A DNA stretch of 64,000 nt from contig JACDGS010000014.1 in the NCBI GenBank assembly GCA_013821455.1, positions 1 through 64,000 on the forward strand, read 5' to 3'. The translations under genes were made by a program, and so were the position numbers. Position 1 is the stretch's first letter. Each line of letters starts with the position of its first letter. A model generated the notes under the pieces. It was not told the origin of the DNA and searched no databases. It was given only the letters and a program-made list of their open reading frames with translations. Origin of the DNA: Chthoniobacterales bacterium (GTDB taxonomy: Bacteria > Verrucomicrobiota > Verrucomicrobiia > Chthoniobacterales > UBA10450). This document shows, piece by piece, positions 1 to 9,102 of this stretch.

Positions 1-188
1 TTCACTGGCTCACTCCACAACTCGTTCTGCTTCGCATGGCGTCCCATCATGGGAACATGTGTCTACCAAATCCCATCATCCTTGGGTACTCCTATTTTTT
101 ACTGCCAGGATTTGGGCAACAGCCCGTCATGAGCTGACCCCACACCCTTGCAGTTTAGGGCAAGGAGTGCCCGACCGCGCCGCGCCGC

Positions 189-236
189 TTTATTCGTTAG
201 GCGAATTATTTCGGACGGTCGTTCCTAACGAGTAAA
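189..236. terminator. Inverted pair of the dispersed motif
   Basis: TTTATTCGTTAGG (189-201) pairs with CCTAACGAGTAAA (224-236), leaving a 22-nt loop and one G-T wobble. Both arms carry the dispersed motif in opposite orientation. In Neisseria and Haemophilus, inverted uptake-sequence pairs serve as terminators, so a terminator for an unseen upstream gene is plausible. There is no clear T-tract. The rest of positions 1-325 shows no supportable gene. Confidence 0.4.
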
Positions 237-325
237 GGGCGACCGATTCTCCCCATAGAACCAGCCACGAAAAATTCACAAAATGAATCTCGACAAGTTA
301 CGCGACGAGGTTCTCACTGGTTTAT

Positions 326-1573
326 ATGAAAAAGCGAATACTCGTTCAGGCAGGTGCACGAATCTTAGTCGCGGCGGTTTTCTCCGCCAGCGCGGCGCTC
401 GCTCAACCTGCGGACATGCCTCCTCTCCTTCTCGGCCAGGATGACGGTGCGGCGAACGCTCCCGACCTTATCTTTTCCAACCTCGAAACAACTCCCGGCG
501 AGCGTTTCAATAGCAATCAGTTTGCCGGATTTGCCGTTGCCGGAATTAGTGCGATCGGGGTCACCGAAAGTGGGGCCGCCATCCTCTTCGTTCCCAAGGC
601 TGACACGCGGGCCAAGGTCCTTTCAGCAGCGATCAGTTATCTTTCTGGGGCGAAGCTGGTGAATCTTGGTATTTATAGCAACAACGAGGTTACGGGGAGC
701 GTCGGGACGCTGCTGCCTGGAGGCCAGGGTAGTACGACAAAGATTCCCGATGCTGGAGAGTGTTGCCAGCTTGCGAAAGTCGTCCTTCCCGGTGAAGGCG
801 CGTTGTTAAACAAAGGAACGCTCTATTGGCTCGTTGCCACTGCGGATGACGTCAACGGTCCGGATTTTAGCGGCTCCTGGAGCCTCTCGAATCTCCCTAA
901 GTCTGCCAACTACAGCCCCAGCTTTTTATGGCAAACCTACCCGGGCCAATGGGCGGCGGCGCAGATCGCTGGAACCAATGTGCAGACTCAACATCTGGAG
1001 AAAGCCGGAAGACTTGGCGAAGCTTGGTCCTCCGCGGAAGCTCCCAATAACAAAGTAACGATCTTTGCCAATTTGGGTTCATCCTCCGTTGGCCGGTACG
1101 ACTTTCGCGGTGGCTTTCCGATCAAAGGCAAGAGTGCTAACCCGCCCGGGCCTGAGGAGTGGCAGGCACAGACGTTCACCGTCGCAGCGAACGCCCACGC
1201 GACCGTTTTGGCTGCGGCTATCGCCTATGTCTCAGGCACCAAAAAAATAAACTTGGGAATTTATAGCGACAGCGATGGAAACGTTGGGACGCCTCTGCCG
1301 GACGGCCAGGGAAGTGCAGTTGACATTCCAGCCTCTGGAATGTGCTGCGCGTTAACGGAGGTAAAGCTTCCCGGAAGCGGAGTCGCTCTAACCAAAGGAA
1401 CGCAATATTGGCTCGTGGCCAGCACGGATGGCGTAAATGCGCCGGATTTCAACGGTCTTTGGCACTCATCGCTCGCCGCCGTGAGCGCCTATGAACAGCC
1501 GGAAAACTTCATTAACTGGTCAAGCTTAGATGGTGATTGGTTAGGCGCACGAATCCAAGGCACAACTCCATAA
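326..1573 (+). CDS. Secreted protein with two internal repeats (choice-of-anchor-like)
   Basis: A 415-residue protein with a signal peptide at residues 1-26 (MKKR start, hydrophobic core, cleavage near ALA-QP). Two homologous blocks lie at about residues 95-185 and 293-382. Each contains the pattern A-I-x-Y-x-S-G, N-L-G-I-Y-S, a CC pair and an Y-W-L-V-A strand followed by N-x-P-D-F. The layout resembles extracellular beta-sandwich choice-of-anchor domains, but no catalytic residues are recognisable and I do not assign a function. The start follows a region without a clear ribosome binding site. The gene lies in a stretch lacking the dispersed 9-mer, as expected for accessory DNA. Confidence 0.75.
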   Translation: MKKRILVQAGARILVAAVFSASAALAQPADMPPLLLGQDDGAANAPDLIFSNLETTPGERFNSNQFAGFAVAGISAIGVTESGAAILFVPKADTRAKVLSAAISYLSGAKLVNLGIYSNNEVTGSVGTLLPGGQGSTTKIPDAGECCQLAKVVLPGEGALLNKGTLYWLVATADDVNGPDFSGSWSLSNLPKSANYSPSFLWQTYPGQWAAAQIAGTNVQTQHLEKAGRLGEAWSSAEAPNNKVTIFANLGSSSVGRYDFRGGFPIKGKSANPPGPEEWQAQTFTVAANAHATVLAAAIAYVSGTKKINLGIYSDSDGNVGTPLPDGQGSAVDIPASGMCCALTEVKLPGSGVALTKGTQYWLVASTDGVNAPDFNGLWHSSLAAVSAYEQPENFINWSSLDGDWLGARIQGTTP

Positions 1574-1620
1574 GAAAATTATGAAACTATTACTTCTCAA
1601 ATCTCGCAACGTGAGGGGAG

Positions 1621-1817
1621 ATAGGGGTCAGGAGAATATTCTTGCGCATCACTCGCGATTTGTCCGTCTGGAGACATTCAGGCGTAGCCATGTTCAACTC
1701 GGGCGCCACAAAGCTCAAACGAACACTCGTTTTGGTTCGCACTTCCTTCGCAATCCTTACCTTCCGCAAATCGCCCTTCTACCATGATCAGCGCAAGAAT
1801 ATTCTCCTGACCCCTAT
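1621..1817. mobile_element. MITE-like element with 27-bp perfect terminal inverted repeats
   Basis: Positions 1621-1647 (beginning ATAGGGGTCAGGAGAATATT) are the exact reverse complement of 1791-1817. The 197-bp unit has no convincing coding content. A related tract with ACCTGACCCCTTATTC lies at about 2074-2090. The rest of the 1574-2184 gap shows no gene. The element is too small to encode a transposase, so a non-autonomous element or the ends of a collapsed insertion sequence is likely. Confidence 0.6.
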
Positions 1818-2184
1818 TCCCTGCCCATTCGTCTGAGGCTTGCGCTCTCGGCCGGCCCAGTGGTAAAACCGCGGCGGGCGACGGCGGGCGAATGCATGGC
1901 TCGGCCGCGACCTTGGCGGCGCTCCGGCCGGTCGCGCGCCATAACTCCAGCGCCTCCTATTAATACTCTTCGGCGCAGCAAGCTCGATCCTTACGTTTGG
2001 ATAGCTGCGATTTCATGTGAGTTCCTCGGGTTTCGGCCCTAAGCCCACTGTCCGTCAAATCAGGGCAACCCCAACCTGACCCCTTATTCGTCCCCCCACG
2101 AAAAATGGTCTCTCCGATTGGTCAACGATGATGAGCTGTGGCACACCCGCTGGCGCGTGGATGACCGATTTATACTTAGAGTAA

Positions 2185-2751
2185 ATGAGTTCTTCTTCTG
2201 CGACGAAAAAGTGCCTTCCCAATGGGGCACCGGTGGTGATTTTGGGCGACCCTGATCCTCCTCCAGTCAACGATGGGACACCGCATCTTATCGGACAATC
2301 TTTTCAGGTGCTTGCTAGTTTTGGGAGTGGCGACAGCGGCGACTGCTCTAAATGTCAGATTCGGCAGTATGTCTTGGGATATAGAGCCTTGAAAGCGCCT
2401 GGCGGAGTATGGAAAATCCAAACGCCAGGACAGACCATATACCAAGGCGCGATGCTGAGCCGAACAGATTTCCATGAAGACGGAAACGGTTCAAGCGCAT
2501 ATGGTCACCGGGAATTTAACGGAGAGCCGGACTATTATTATACGGGTGATGTGAAAGATCGCGCCAACGGTTGTAGCTACCATTCTGAAGACAAACCCAC
2601 TATAAAAGTGCTGCCGGGCTACGATTACGATTTGAACCTAACATTCAAAATCGACATTGTGGATACGGATATCGGCGACGCGCAGGCTGTACAAACCTAC
2701 CAATTTAAAATCCAGCTTTGTAGCTCTCACCCATGCGCGGACGGATCATGA
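2185..2751 (+). CDS. Hypothetical cysteine-containing protein
   Basis: A 188-residue protein of unknown family. No signal peptide or membrane segment is visible. It is rich in Gly, Asp, Ser and Tyr, has several cysteines (near residue 10, a CSKC pair near 54-57, further ones in the C-terminal half) and reads as a soluble beta-rich protein. Its stop codon overlaps the start of the next gene in an ATGA arrangement at 2748-2751, so the two are probably translationally coupled and may act together. No homologue is recognised from sequence alone. Confidence 0.6.
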   Translation: MSSSSATKKCLPNGAPVVILGDPDPPPVNDGTPHLIGQSFQVLASFGSGDSGDCSKCQIRQYVLGYRALKAPGGVWKIQTPGQTIYQGAMLSRTDFHEDGNGSSAYGHREFNGEPDYYYTGDVKDRANGCSYHSEDKPTIKVLPGYDYDLNLTFKIDIVDTDIGDAQAVQTYQFKIQLCSSHPCADGS

Positions 2752-3182
2752 AACTGTTTGCATGGGCGGCTCTTACTCTGTGCACAATTCTTTCCTCAGA
2801 CGCGCAACCCACTGCTTCCCCAAAATTCCCTGTAATGAAATACGTGAGTGAAAATCGAGCAATACAAGACGGACTAACTCTTGCCGTCGCGTTGGTTCAA
2901 ACCGACGATCGTTGGACTGTTGTGGCGTCGGTCAGCGGGCCCGCTGATATGAAGCCAATCTTATACTCAGAGGCGAAGATGAAGGCTTTTGATCAAGTTG
3001 GGAAAGTTATTCCGACGACTCAAGAGGACCAGAACATGAAGGAATTTTGGGGAGGAGGTAACCAGACCGCTATGACCGTGAATGGTGATTACCTCCTCTT
3101 TTTCGCAAACGCGGAGCAGAAGCTCTCGCGGGTCGAGTTCACTCTTCGGGATAAGATGTACTCCTTCCCGATTCCTCACTAA
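2748..3182 (+). CDS. Small secreted hypothetical protein
   Basis: I chose the ATG at 2748, inside the ATGA overlap with the upstream stop, because it gives a clean signal peptide (MKLFAWAALTLCTILSS, cleavage near DAQ-P). The upstream in-frame ATG at 2733 would add five charged residues before it. The mature part, about 120 residues, alternates short strands and ends near a Y-S-F-P-I motif. No family is recognised. Coupling to the preceding gene suggests a two-protein unit of unknown function. Confidence 0.6.
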   Translation: MKLFAWAALTLCTILSSDAQPTASPKFPVMKYVSENRAIQDGLTLAVALVQTDDRWTVVASVSGPADMKPILYSEAKMKAFDQVGKVIPTTQEDQNMKEFWGGGNQTAMTVNGDYLLFFANAEQKLSRVEFTLRDKMYSFPIPH

Positions 3183-3220
3183 TTGCCGCTCCTCCTTCGT
3201 TGATTCGTTCGGGAGTGCTT

Positions 3221-5116
3221 ATGAAAAAGGGATGCGTCTTCATCCCGACTTTTCAGGATACGAGCCTTTTGGACGAGGCGTTCACTCGTTCCGGCGTATT
3301 TCCGGAAGACGTGGACGTGTTCGTCTTCGATGATAACTGGGAGAAGGCTGCATCCGACGAAGTCGCCGCTTTATGCGCTGCAAACTCATGGCATTATAGA
3401 CGATCTCACCGTGGACCCCACGGGACTTTCCGACAGAATGGAAGGTGTTTCACATCCTTCAATCAGTTCATTTGGGAAACTTTTATCAGCTTAGGTGAGT
3501 CGTTCGATTTTGTAGTCAAAGTTGAAACTGACACCCGCATATTCGATGCAACTTTCTTCTATGATTTCGCGGCCATTTTGGCAGACGGTCCAGCAATTGC
3601 GGGTACTCCTGAGTATCGGCCCTTGATCGAGGTCTTAACCTTCTGGAACCTCGCACGAAAAGCGGGACTATGTTTTAGCCTCTCGTCGTCCGTTACGCAT
3701 ATGCAGGGTGGGATCTATGGCTTAAGCTCGTCCGCGTGTAAAATGTTACGGGCGATGGGATTTCTAGGAGGAACCCACATAAATTTCCGTGACGACTGCT
3801 ACATCTCCTACTGTTGTCAGTTGCTGGGAGCGAAATTCATCCCGATGACTACAACGATGTCATGGGGAAAAGGTAAACGACCGGCGATTGAAACTATCCC
3901 CCCGCTCAAGGCTATTCACCCGCTCACCCCCGCAGAATTCCGATCGCACAATTTGGCTCGCGACGAAGCTGATCCGCAGTTAACGAAAAGCACACGCTCG
4001 GCGTTATATGAGACCAGTCAACAGATTCCAAAAATTGCCCATTTCGTTTGGCTTGGTGGCCCACTTCCGCGGCTGGCGGAGGAAAACATTGCCTCTTTCA
4101 GATTCCATCACCGGGATTGGGATGTGCGGGTCTGGCGGGCTCTCCCTGAGAACCTTCCAGCAGACTTACGGCGCGCCGTTTTAGATTCACCTTTGGTTGT
4201 CATGCGTTCTGATATTGTTCGCGTTTGGCTGATGTTCGAATACGGCGGAATATACCTAGATACTGATGTTTTCACGGTTCGGAGTATGGAAGATCTCCGT
4301 TCTTTCGAGAACTTCGTACCGTGGGAATTTAGCGGCAGGCTGAATAATGGGATTATTGGTGCTCGGGCGAAAAGTAAAACAATTGGGCGCCTAGTGGACG
4401 GAATTCGAGACCTCTATAGACAGGGTCGCCCTAGTTTCATTCTAGCCTATGGTCCCGATCTTTTTACTCAAGTTTTCTATGAGTATCGGGAACTAAACCC
4501 TTTGCCGGTGCATTACTTCAACCTATTTTTTGACGATCTTAGAGCTCACGTTTGGTATGATTGGACCACATCGGAAAGGCTGGCAGCTGTTCGTGCTGCG
4601 GCGCTGACAGTTCCGGATGGCGTAGGGCCATTCGCTGTGCACCTATGGGGCATCCCGTCGGAAGCCATGTCTTTCAATCTTCCTAGATCGAGCATTGCTC
4701 CTTCTTTCGAAACGGGTGATGCAATCTTAAAGTCGATCAATTGGGAAGAATCGCATGGGCTTATAGTGGGTGACCCAAGCGGTCGCCTTGCCTCCTATTT
4801 GTTCGGATTCCATCCACATCTCCGCCTAACGCTAGCACGCACTCTTGGGCAACAAAATGACGGCACCGATGTGACCGATTTCGCGGCGTCGCGCAGGAGG
4901 TGGACGAACTTAGAATCCCTGTCAGCGCTACCGCAAGGGTTGTTCGATTGGTTATGCTTTGGCTGGCCCTCGTCTGCCGAAATTGATTATCCGATTATGG
5001 AGAGAGCTCTAAAAGCGCTTAAGGCAGGTGGGGTTGCCTTTGTTCCAAAGGGTGAGGATTCGGCGCGCTATAAACTGATCGCGGAGTCAACTTCCCACAT
5101 TTTCCACGCCGCATGA
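3221..5116 (+). CDS. Two-domain glycosyltransferase (C-terminal GT32/OCH1-like)
   Basis: The ATG at 3221 follows GGGAG by five bases and is preferred over the TTG at 3200. Residues about 1-255 look like a separate GT-A-type domain: a beta strand ending in VFDDN and a K-V-E-T-D-T acidic motif in the position of a metal-binding DXD. Residues about 265-450 match DXD-containing sugar transferases of the Gly_transf_sug (GT32) type: I-P-K-I-A-H-F-V-W-L-G-G at the start, then the diagnostic E-Y-G-G-I-Y-L-D-T-D. The last about 180 residues are unassigned. The enzyme probably transfers two sugars during surface glycan synthesis. It stands alone, without polysaccharide genes beside it. Confidence 0.7.
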   Translation: MKKGCVFIPTFQDTSLLDEAFTRSGVFPEDVDVFVFDDNWEKAASDEVAALCAANSWHYRRSHRGPHGTFRQNGRCFTSFNQFIWETFISLGESFDFVVKVETDTRIFDATFFYDFAAILADGPAIAGTPEYRPLIEVLTFWNLARKAGLCFSLSSSVTHMQGGIYGLSSSACKMLRAMGFLGGTHINFRDDCYISYCCQLLGAKFIPMTTTMSWGKGKRPAIETIPPLKAIHPLTPAEFRSHNLARDEADPQLTKSTRSALYETSQQIPKIAHFVWLGGPLPRLAEENIASFRFHHRDWDVRVWRALPENLPADLRRAVLDSPLVVMRSDIVRVWLMFEYGGIYLDTDVFTVRSMEDLRSFENFVPWEFSGRLNNGIIGARAKSKTIGRLVDGIRDLYRQGRPSFILAYGPDLFTQVFYEYRELNPLPVHYFNLFFDDLRAHVWYDWTTSERLAAVRAAALTVPDGVGPFAVHLWGIPSEAMSFNLPRSSIAPSFETGDAILKSINWEESHGLIVGDPSGRLASYLFGFHPHLRLTLARTLGQQNDGTDVTDFAASRRRWTNLESLSALPQGLFDWLCFGWPSSAEIDYPIMERALKALKAGGVAFVPKGEDSARYKLIAESTSHIFHAA

Positions 5117-5143
5117 TCACAACTAGGAAAGACGCAGAAGAAG

Positions 5144-5164
5144 CTGACCTTCAAGGAAGGTCAG
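5144..5164. terminator. Hairpin after the glycosyltransferase
   Basis: A perfect 8-bp stem, CTGACCTT with AAGGTCAG, and a 5-nt loop lies 28 bases past the stop at 5116. There is no T-run, so this is a weak terminator candidate or a small palindromic repeat. Confidence 0.3.
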
Positions 5165-5425
5165 AATCGGGTCAGCTTTCGAATCTTGCAAAGTGATGAT
5201 GGGCCGCACACAATTTCGGCTTTATTTCAACCACGCCGCGCTCGACAACTCCGACGTCAGGCGGAGTTCCGGCGAGGCGACGACGAGCGGCTTGTCCACG
5301 TCGCCCCAATTGAGTCGCCCCAATTGATCGTGAGGAATACCAAGGGGGAAAGCTCGCGAATCTTGCAAGACTGTGTACACCTGCGGACGGCGATCCAGCG
5401 GTCATAGTGCGGTTAAAGTAGGAGT

Positions 5426-5764
5426 CGGGATAGCTTCGGGAATGGCAAATCGTAGAGGGAAGAGTAGGGTCGGTCTGTACGGATTGACATTTTTGCACTG
5501 GGCTGGCTAAACTGCGGGGAATTCCGGCCCCCTATTCTCCCTGCCCGTCGCCCACAGGGCGACGGCTACCGCTGTAGCCGCTTCGCAGGGCGAAGCGTTC
5601 GGGGTGGCACGTTCGGGCGCAACAAGGAGCCGTGTCGCCCACAGGGCGACGGCTACAGGGGGATGGGAATCGGCAATAGCGCTCAAGCCGCAGTGGATCG
5701 TGCAATGTCAGTAACCTCAGCCGCGGGACTTATTAGAGGCCGGGATAGCTTCGGGAATGGCAAA
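5426..5764. repeat. 24-bp direct repeat pair in a gene-free stretch
   Basis: The string CGGGATAGCTTCGGGAATGG plus CAAA occurs at 5426-5449 and 5741-5764. It lies within the roughly 1.08-kb gap 5117-6194. I see no convincing gene there: the open frames in the GC-rich part (5660-6190) have low-complexity, arginine-rich translations. Confidence 0.6.
5547..5656. repeat. GTCGCCCACAGGGCGACGGC-type palindromic repeat, two copies
   Basis: Two identical 23-bp copies (5547-5569 and 5634-5656) each contain GTCGCCCacaGGGCGAC, a 7-bp inverted repeat. Between them lies a related CTGTAGCCGCTTCGC unit in reverse. This is a REP-like cluster of intergenic palindromes. Confidence 0.7.
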
Positions 5765-6194
5765 CCGGCGGTCTCGGTTTGGCTTTCCCATCGCTTCGGG
5801 ATTGGCCGAGGGAATCCGGGCCGCTCTTGCTCAGGCTTCGGCACTGCCGAACCGATGCTGCTTTCGCATCCGGGAAGCTCCGGCAGCGCTGCCGGGACTT
5901 CGGCGGGGAGCGCGGATCGCTTCGATAATGTCAAATCGAACCTCCTGCGGCGTTGGGATAGCTATAGGAGCGGGCAAACGGCGTTGGTTCGCCGTTGCGC
6001 AAGCCACGGCCCCGCACCCCGCAAGCCGGTCGAGCGTATCCCACACCGGCCGCGAACGCGCCGGCCAACGTTTCGTTGCTATAAATCCCCGGAGGCGGCG
6101 CGCATCCTGCCTTTTAGCCAAATCGTTCCGTCCTTTCCCCGGGCGCGCTAGCTCGGGGCAGAGCGGCAGTTGTAGCAAAAACTTCTTTCTTATC

Positions 6195-6898
6195 ATGCCA
6201 AACAGCGATTCTCTTTCCGTCATTGCCCAGGGGCAACTTATTCAAACCGTCGATACCGGCCGGGCCGCCACGGACCGCTTCAAAATGCTCGCGGCCGATC
6301 GCACGCTTTTCGACAGCCGGCTGGCCGATCTCACGCAAAAGGATAACGACACTGCCCTGACCGAGAGCAACCGTGCCGGCGGCTCCGGCAAGGCGCGCGA
6401 TGCGCTCAATCAGCTCAACGTCCTCCTGCGCGACGGCTACAAAGGCATCGCCGGCATTCGCAGCTCGACCATCAGCGACGCGCAGCGGCTGGAAGTTTTT
6501 ACGGCCTACGGCTGGGCCAGTGGAAAATTGGGAGAGCTGGGCGACGCACGTGTTCTCGGTCTTGCGCGGCTGGCTTTATCGAGCGACCTGAATATCGAAA
6601 AACCGGAATGGGAATACGCCGCCGCGCTCAAAACGGAGATTGCGGCGCAACTGGCGATTTTCGATGCCAATGCGGACGACCGCACCGGCGGCGACCGGAT
6701 GGAAGCGACGAAGGCGCGCAATACCGCGCTCGATCTTTTCCTGACGATGCTCTCGCGCTGCCGGCATTTTCTTTGCTCGGCCTCGGACGACATCGACAAT
6801 CGCCGGAACTGCGCCGCAGCGGATTCAAGGTCCGCAAGGATCGGGCCGCGAAATCGGCCAAGACGCCCGCTCCGCCCGCGACTCCGCCCACGAAGTAG
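6195..6898 (+). pseudogene. Hypothetical protein, frameshifted near 6800
   Basis: From the ATG at 6195 an acidic helical protein (MPNSDSLSVIAQGQL...) runs about 200 residues. Near 6795-6805 the natural continuation (S-P-E-L-R-R-S-G-F-K-V-R-K-D, then an Ala/Lys/Pro-rich tail ending at the TAG 6896-6898) is found in another frame. One missing base would restore a roughly 235-residue protein. The unshifted frame instead continues into an arginine-rich tail to 7001, which is not protein-like. I do not recognise the family. It is either a real frameshift or an assembly error. Confidence 0.6.
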
Positions 6899-7002
6899 GC
6901 CGCGGAACTTTAGCCAAGTTGTCGCTCGAAAGGGCGTTCCGCTTAAACCCCCACTCGTGCGGGCGACGACGCGCTTCGAGAACTCGTTAGGCGGAATTTA
7001 AC

Positions 7003-7087
7003 GGACAGGATTTACAGGATTAAGTGGATTGGGGGGAAAAGGCCGGAGCGACCTCTCCTCCATCTCGTAAATCCTGTTAATCCTGTC
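7003..7087. terminator. Inverted repeat between convergent genes
   Basis: GACAGGATTTACAGGATTA (from 7003) and its near-reverse complement GTAAATCCTGTTAATCCTGTC (7067-7087) flank a GC-rich centre, with a T-run following at 7088. The unit lies between the convergent genes ending at 6898 and 7105. A bidirectional terminator or dispersed intergenic repeat is likely. Confidence 0.55.
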
Positions 7088-7104
7088 TATTTTTTTGTTC
7101 ACCC

Positions 7105-9054
7105 CTAACCGCTCCGCTCTTCCGCATCTTTCTGCAGCCATTCCCAGAGCGCTTCGAGATGCTGGGCCAGCTTCGCTTTTATCTCGCCCAGTTCGATGAC
7201 AGAAAAGCTCTTTCCCTCTCCCGGCCGGCGCTGGCCGAAAAGATAATACTTAATCTTCGGCTCCGTCCCAGAACCGCGCACCGCGATGCGGGTCTGATCC
7301 TCCAGTTCGAAGATGAGCATCTTCTCTTTTGGAATCTCATCGCCTTCGACATCGCGGATCGAGTCGGTCTCGAAATTTTTCACCGCGACGACTTTGGCCC
7401 CCAGCATCTCGTTAGGCGGATTTTGCACATACGTCGCGAGCAGCCGCTGGATCTTTGCCGCGCCTTCCGCGCCTTCGAAGGTCAGCGCGCCGTTGCGTTC
7501 CTGATAACAACCCACCTCCGCAAAAATCTCGTCGAGCAGACCGTCGATCGTTAGGCCGCGCGATTTTGCATAGGCGGCGACTTCGCAAAACATGACGGTG
7601 GCGCCGTTGGCATCCTTATCCCGCACGAAATCCGCACCGCTGTAGCCGTAGCTTTCTTCGCCGCCAAAAATGTAAAACGCGGAATGCGCGAGACGCAGCC
7701 GGCGCGTTTCCTCCTCCGACAAATCGCGATAATTCTGACCATCCGGCAGCGGGACCGCGCGCTCGTACTTCAAAAGTTTCGCGCCGATATATTTGAATCC
7801 AGTTAGCGTCTCGACCAGCCGCAAGCCAAACCTCGCCGCGATTGCTTTTTGCAGATCGGTCGTGACGAAGGTCTTGATGATGACACCGCGCTCGGCGTTT
7901 TCCTGGTTGAGCACGCCCTGATCGAAAAGCGTCTTCGCCCGGTAATAGGAAATGAGCCCGCCGATTTGGTTTCCGGTGAGCAACTTCATCTCACCGTCCG
8001 CGCTCCGCACCGCGACGCCCATCCGATCGCAATCCGGATCCGTCGCAATAACGAGGTCGGCTTTCACCTTCTCCGCCAGCGCGAGACCGAGCGTAAGCGC
8101 TTCGGCATTTTCCGGGTTAGGCGATTCCACTGTCGGGAAACGGCCGTCGAAATTGTCCTGTTCCTGCACCACATCGAATTTGAAACCAAGCCGTTGCAGA
8201 AGCGGTTTAATCAGGACCGCGCCGGTCCCGTGGATCGGAGTGAAAACGATCCGCAGATCGCTCTGCGCTTTCACCAGATCGCGATTGAGCACGAGCGTCT
8301 CCAACCGGGCGAGATAAGCCTCGTCCACTTCGCGATTCAGAGTGGTGACGCTTCCCCGGCGTTCGTTAGGCGCACTTACCTCGGGCGCATTGACTTTCGC
8401 GATGATCCCGCTGGCGTGGGGCTCGATCACCTGCGCGCCGTCGTCGAAGTAAACTTTGTAGCCGTTATCGTGTGCCGGATTGTGGCTTGCAGTGATGACG
8501 ACTCCGGCGTTCGCGCGTAACGAGCGCACGGCGAAAGACAGCTCCGGCGTCGAGCGCGGACCATCGAAGACAAACGCGTCGCAGCCGTTCTTCGTCGCGA
8601 CAGCAGCCGCGAGTTTCGTGAATTCGCGCGAGAAAAAACGCGGGTCGTGCGCAATGACGAGCTTCGGTTTGCCGGTTAATTTCTCGCGCGCAAACCAGTC
8701 GTGCAGATACTCAACCAACCCCCGAGTAGCGCGAGTAACACTGTCGTCATTCATCGCGTTTGAGCCGACGCAGGGAAATTGCGGCCGGCCGAGATCGTTA
8801 GGCGTGCCGCGTTCAGCTTTAGTCACAATTTTCCCAACCGTGCGGCCACGGATGCCACCGGTCCCAAAAGCCAGCGTCCGAAAAAACCGGTCGTTTAACT
8901 CGGCCCATTCGCCGGCTTGGATTAACTCGGAGACAGCTCGCGCGGCGATCGGCGAGCTGGCGGCGGCGAGATCGGCGCGAATATTCGCCGCGCTTGTTTC
9001 GAGTAATTTCCCCTCCGAGACGGCCTGATCGAGCGCTTCGTTGTTGTCCGGCAT
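7105..9054 (-). CDS. Phosphoglucomutase/phosphomannomutase family protein
   Basis: A 649-residue alpha-D-phosphohexomutase that interconverts hexose 1- and 6-phosphates in the cytoplasm. Four family signatures are visible in order: the phosphoserine loop V-I-T-A-S-H-N-P near residue 187, the metal-binding loop D-P-D-C-D-R near 340, the sugar-binding loop G-G-E-E-S-Y-G-Y near 465, and the phosphate-binding loop R-G-S-G-T-E-P-K near 600. Length and order fit the PgcA/PGM2-type subgroup rather than the short bacterial GlmM. Substrate (glucose, mannose or ribose phosphate) cannot be decided. The gene carries five exact copies of the dispersed 9-mer and one variant. Confidence 0.93.
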   Translation of the reverse strand: MPDNNEALDQAVSEGKLLETSAANIRADLAAASSPIAARAVSELIQAGEWAELNDRFFRTLAFGTGGIRGRTVGKIVTKAERGTPNDLGRPQFPCVGSNAMNDDSVTRATRGLVEYLHDWFAREKLTGKPKLVIAHDPRFFSREFTKLAAAVATKNGCDAFVFDGPRSTPELSFAVRSLRANAGVVITASHNPAHDNGYKVYFDDGAQVIEPHASGIIAKVNAPEVSAPNERRGSVTTLNREVDEAYLARLETLVLNRDLVKAQSDLRIVFTPIHGTGAVLIKPLLQRLGFKFDVVQEQDNFDGRFPTVESPNPENAEALTLGLALAEKVKADLVIATDPDCDRMGVAVRSADGEMKLLTGNQIGGLISYYRAKTLFDQGVLNQENAERGVIIKTFVTTDLQKAIAARFGLRLVETLTGFKYIGAKLLKYERAVPLPDGQNYRDLSEEETRRLRLAHSAFYIFGGEESYGYSGADFVRDKDANGATVMFCEVAAYAKSRGLTIDGLLDEIFAEVGCYQERNGALTFEGAEGAAKIQRLLATYVQNPPNEMLGAKVVAVKNFETDSIRDVEGDEIPKEKMLIFELEDQTRIAVRGSGTEPKIKYYLFGQRRPGEGKSFSVIELGEIKAKLAQHLEALWEWLQKDAEERSG

Positions 9055-9102
9055 CCCGCGACCTTTCGGGTGTCGGCGAGGCTTTGCAAGCGCTTGTCTT
9101 CG

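Noticed and set aside
5172-5498. Minus-strand frame of 108 residues after the glycosyltransferase
   Set aside because: Composition is not protein-like, it has no start context and it overlaps a direct repeat (5426-5449).
5757-7001. A 414-residue open frame covering 5757-7001
   Set aside because: The first 146 codons are arginine/alanine-rich with no protein character and overlap repeats. The real start is the ATG at 6195, and the last part is read out of frame after a frameshift.
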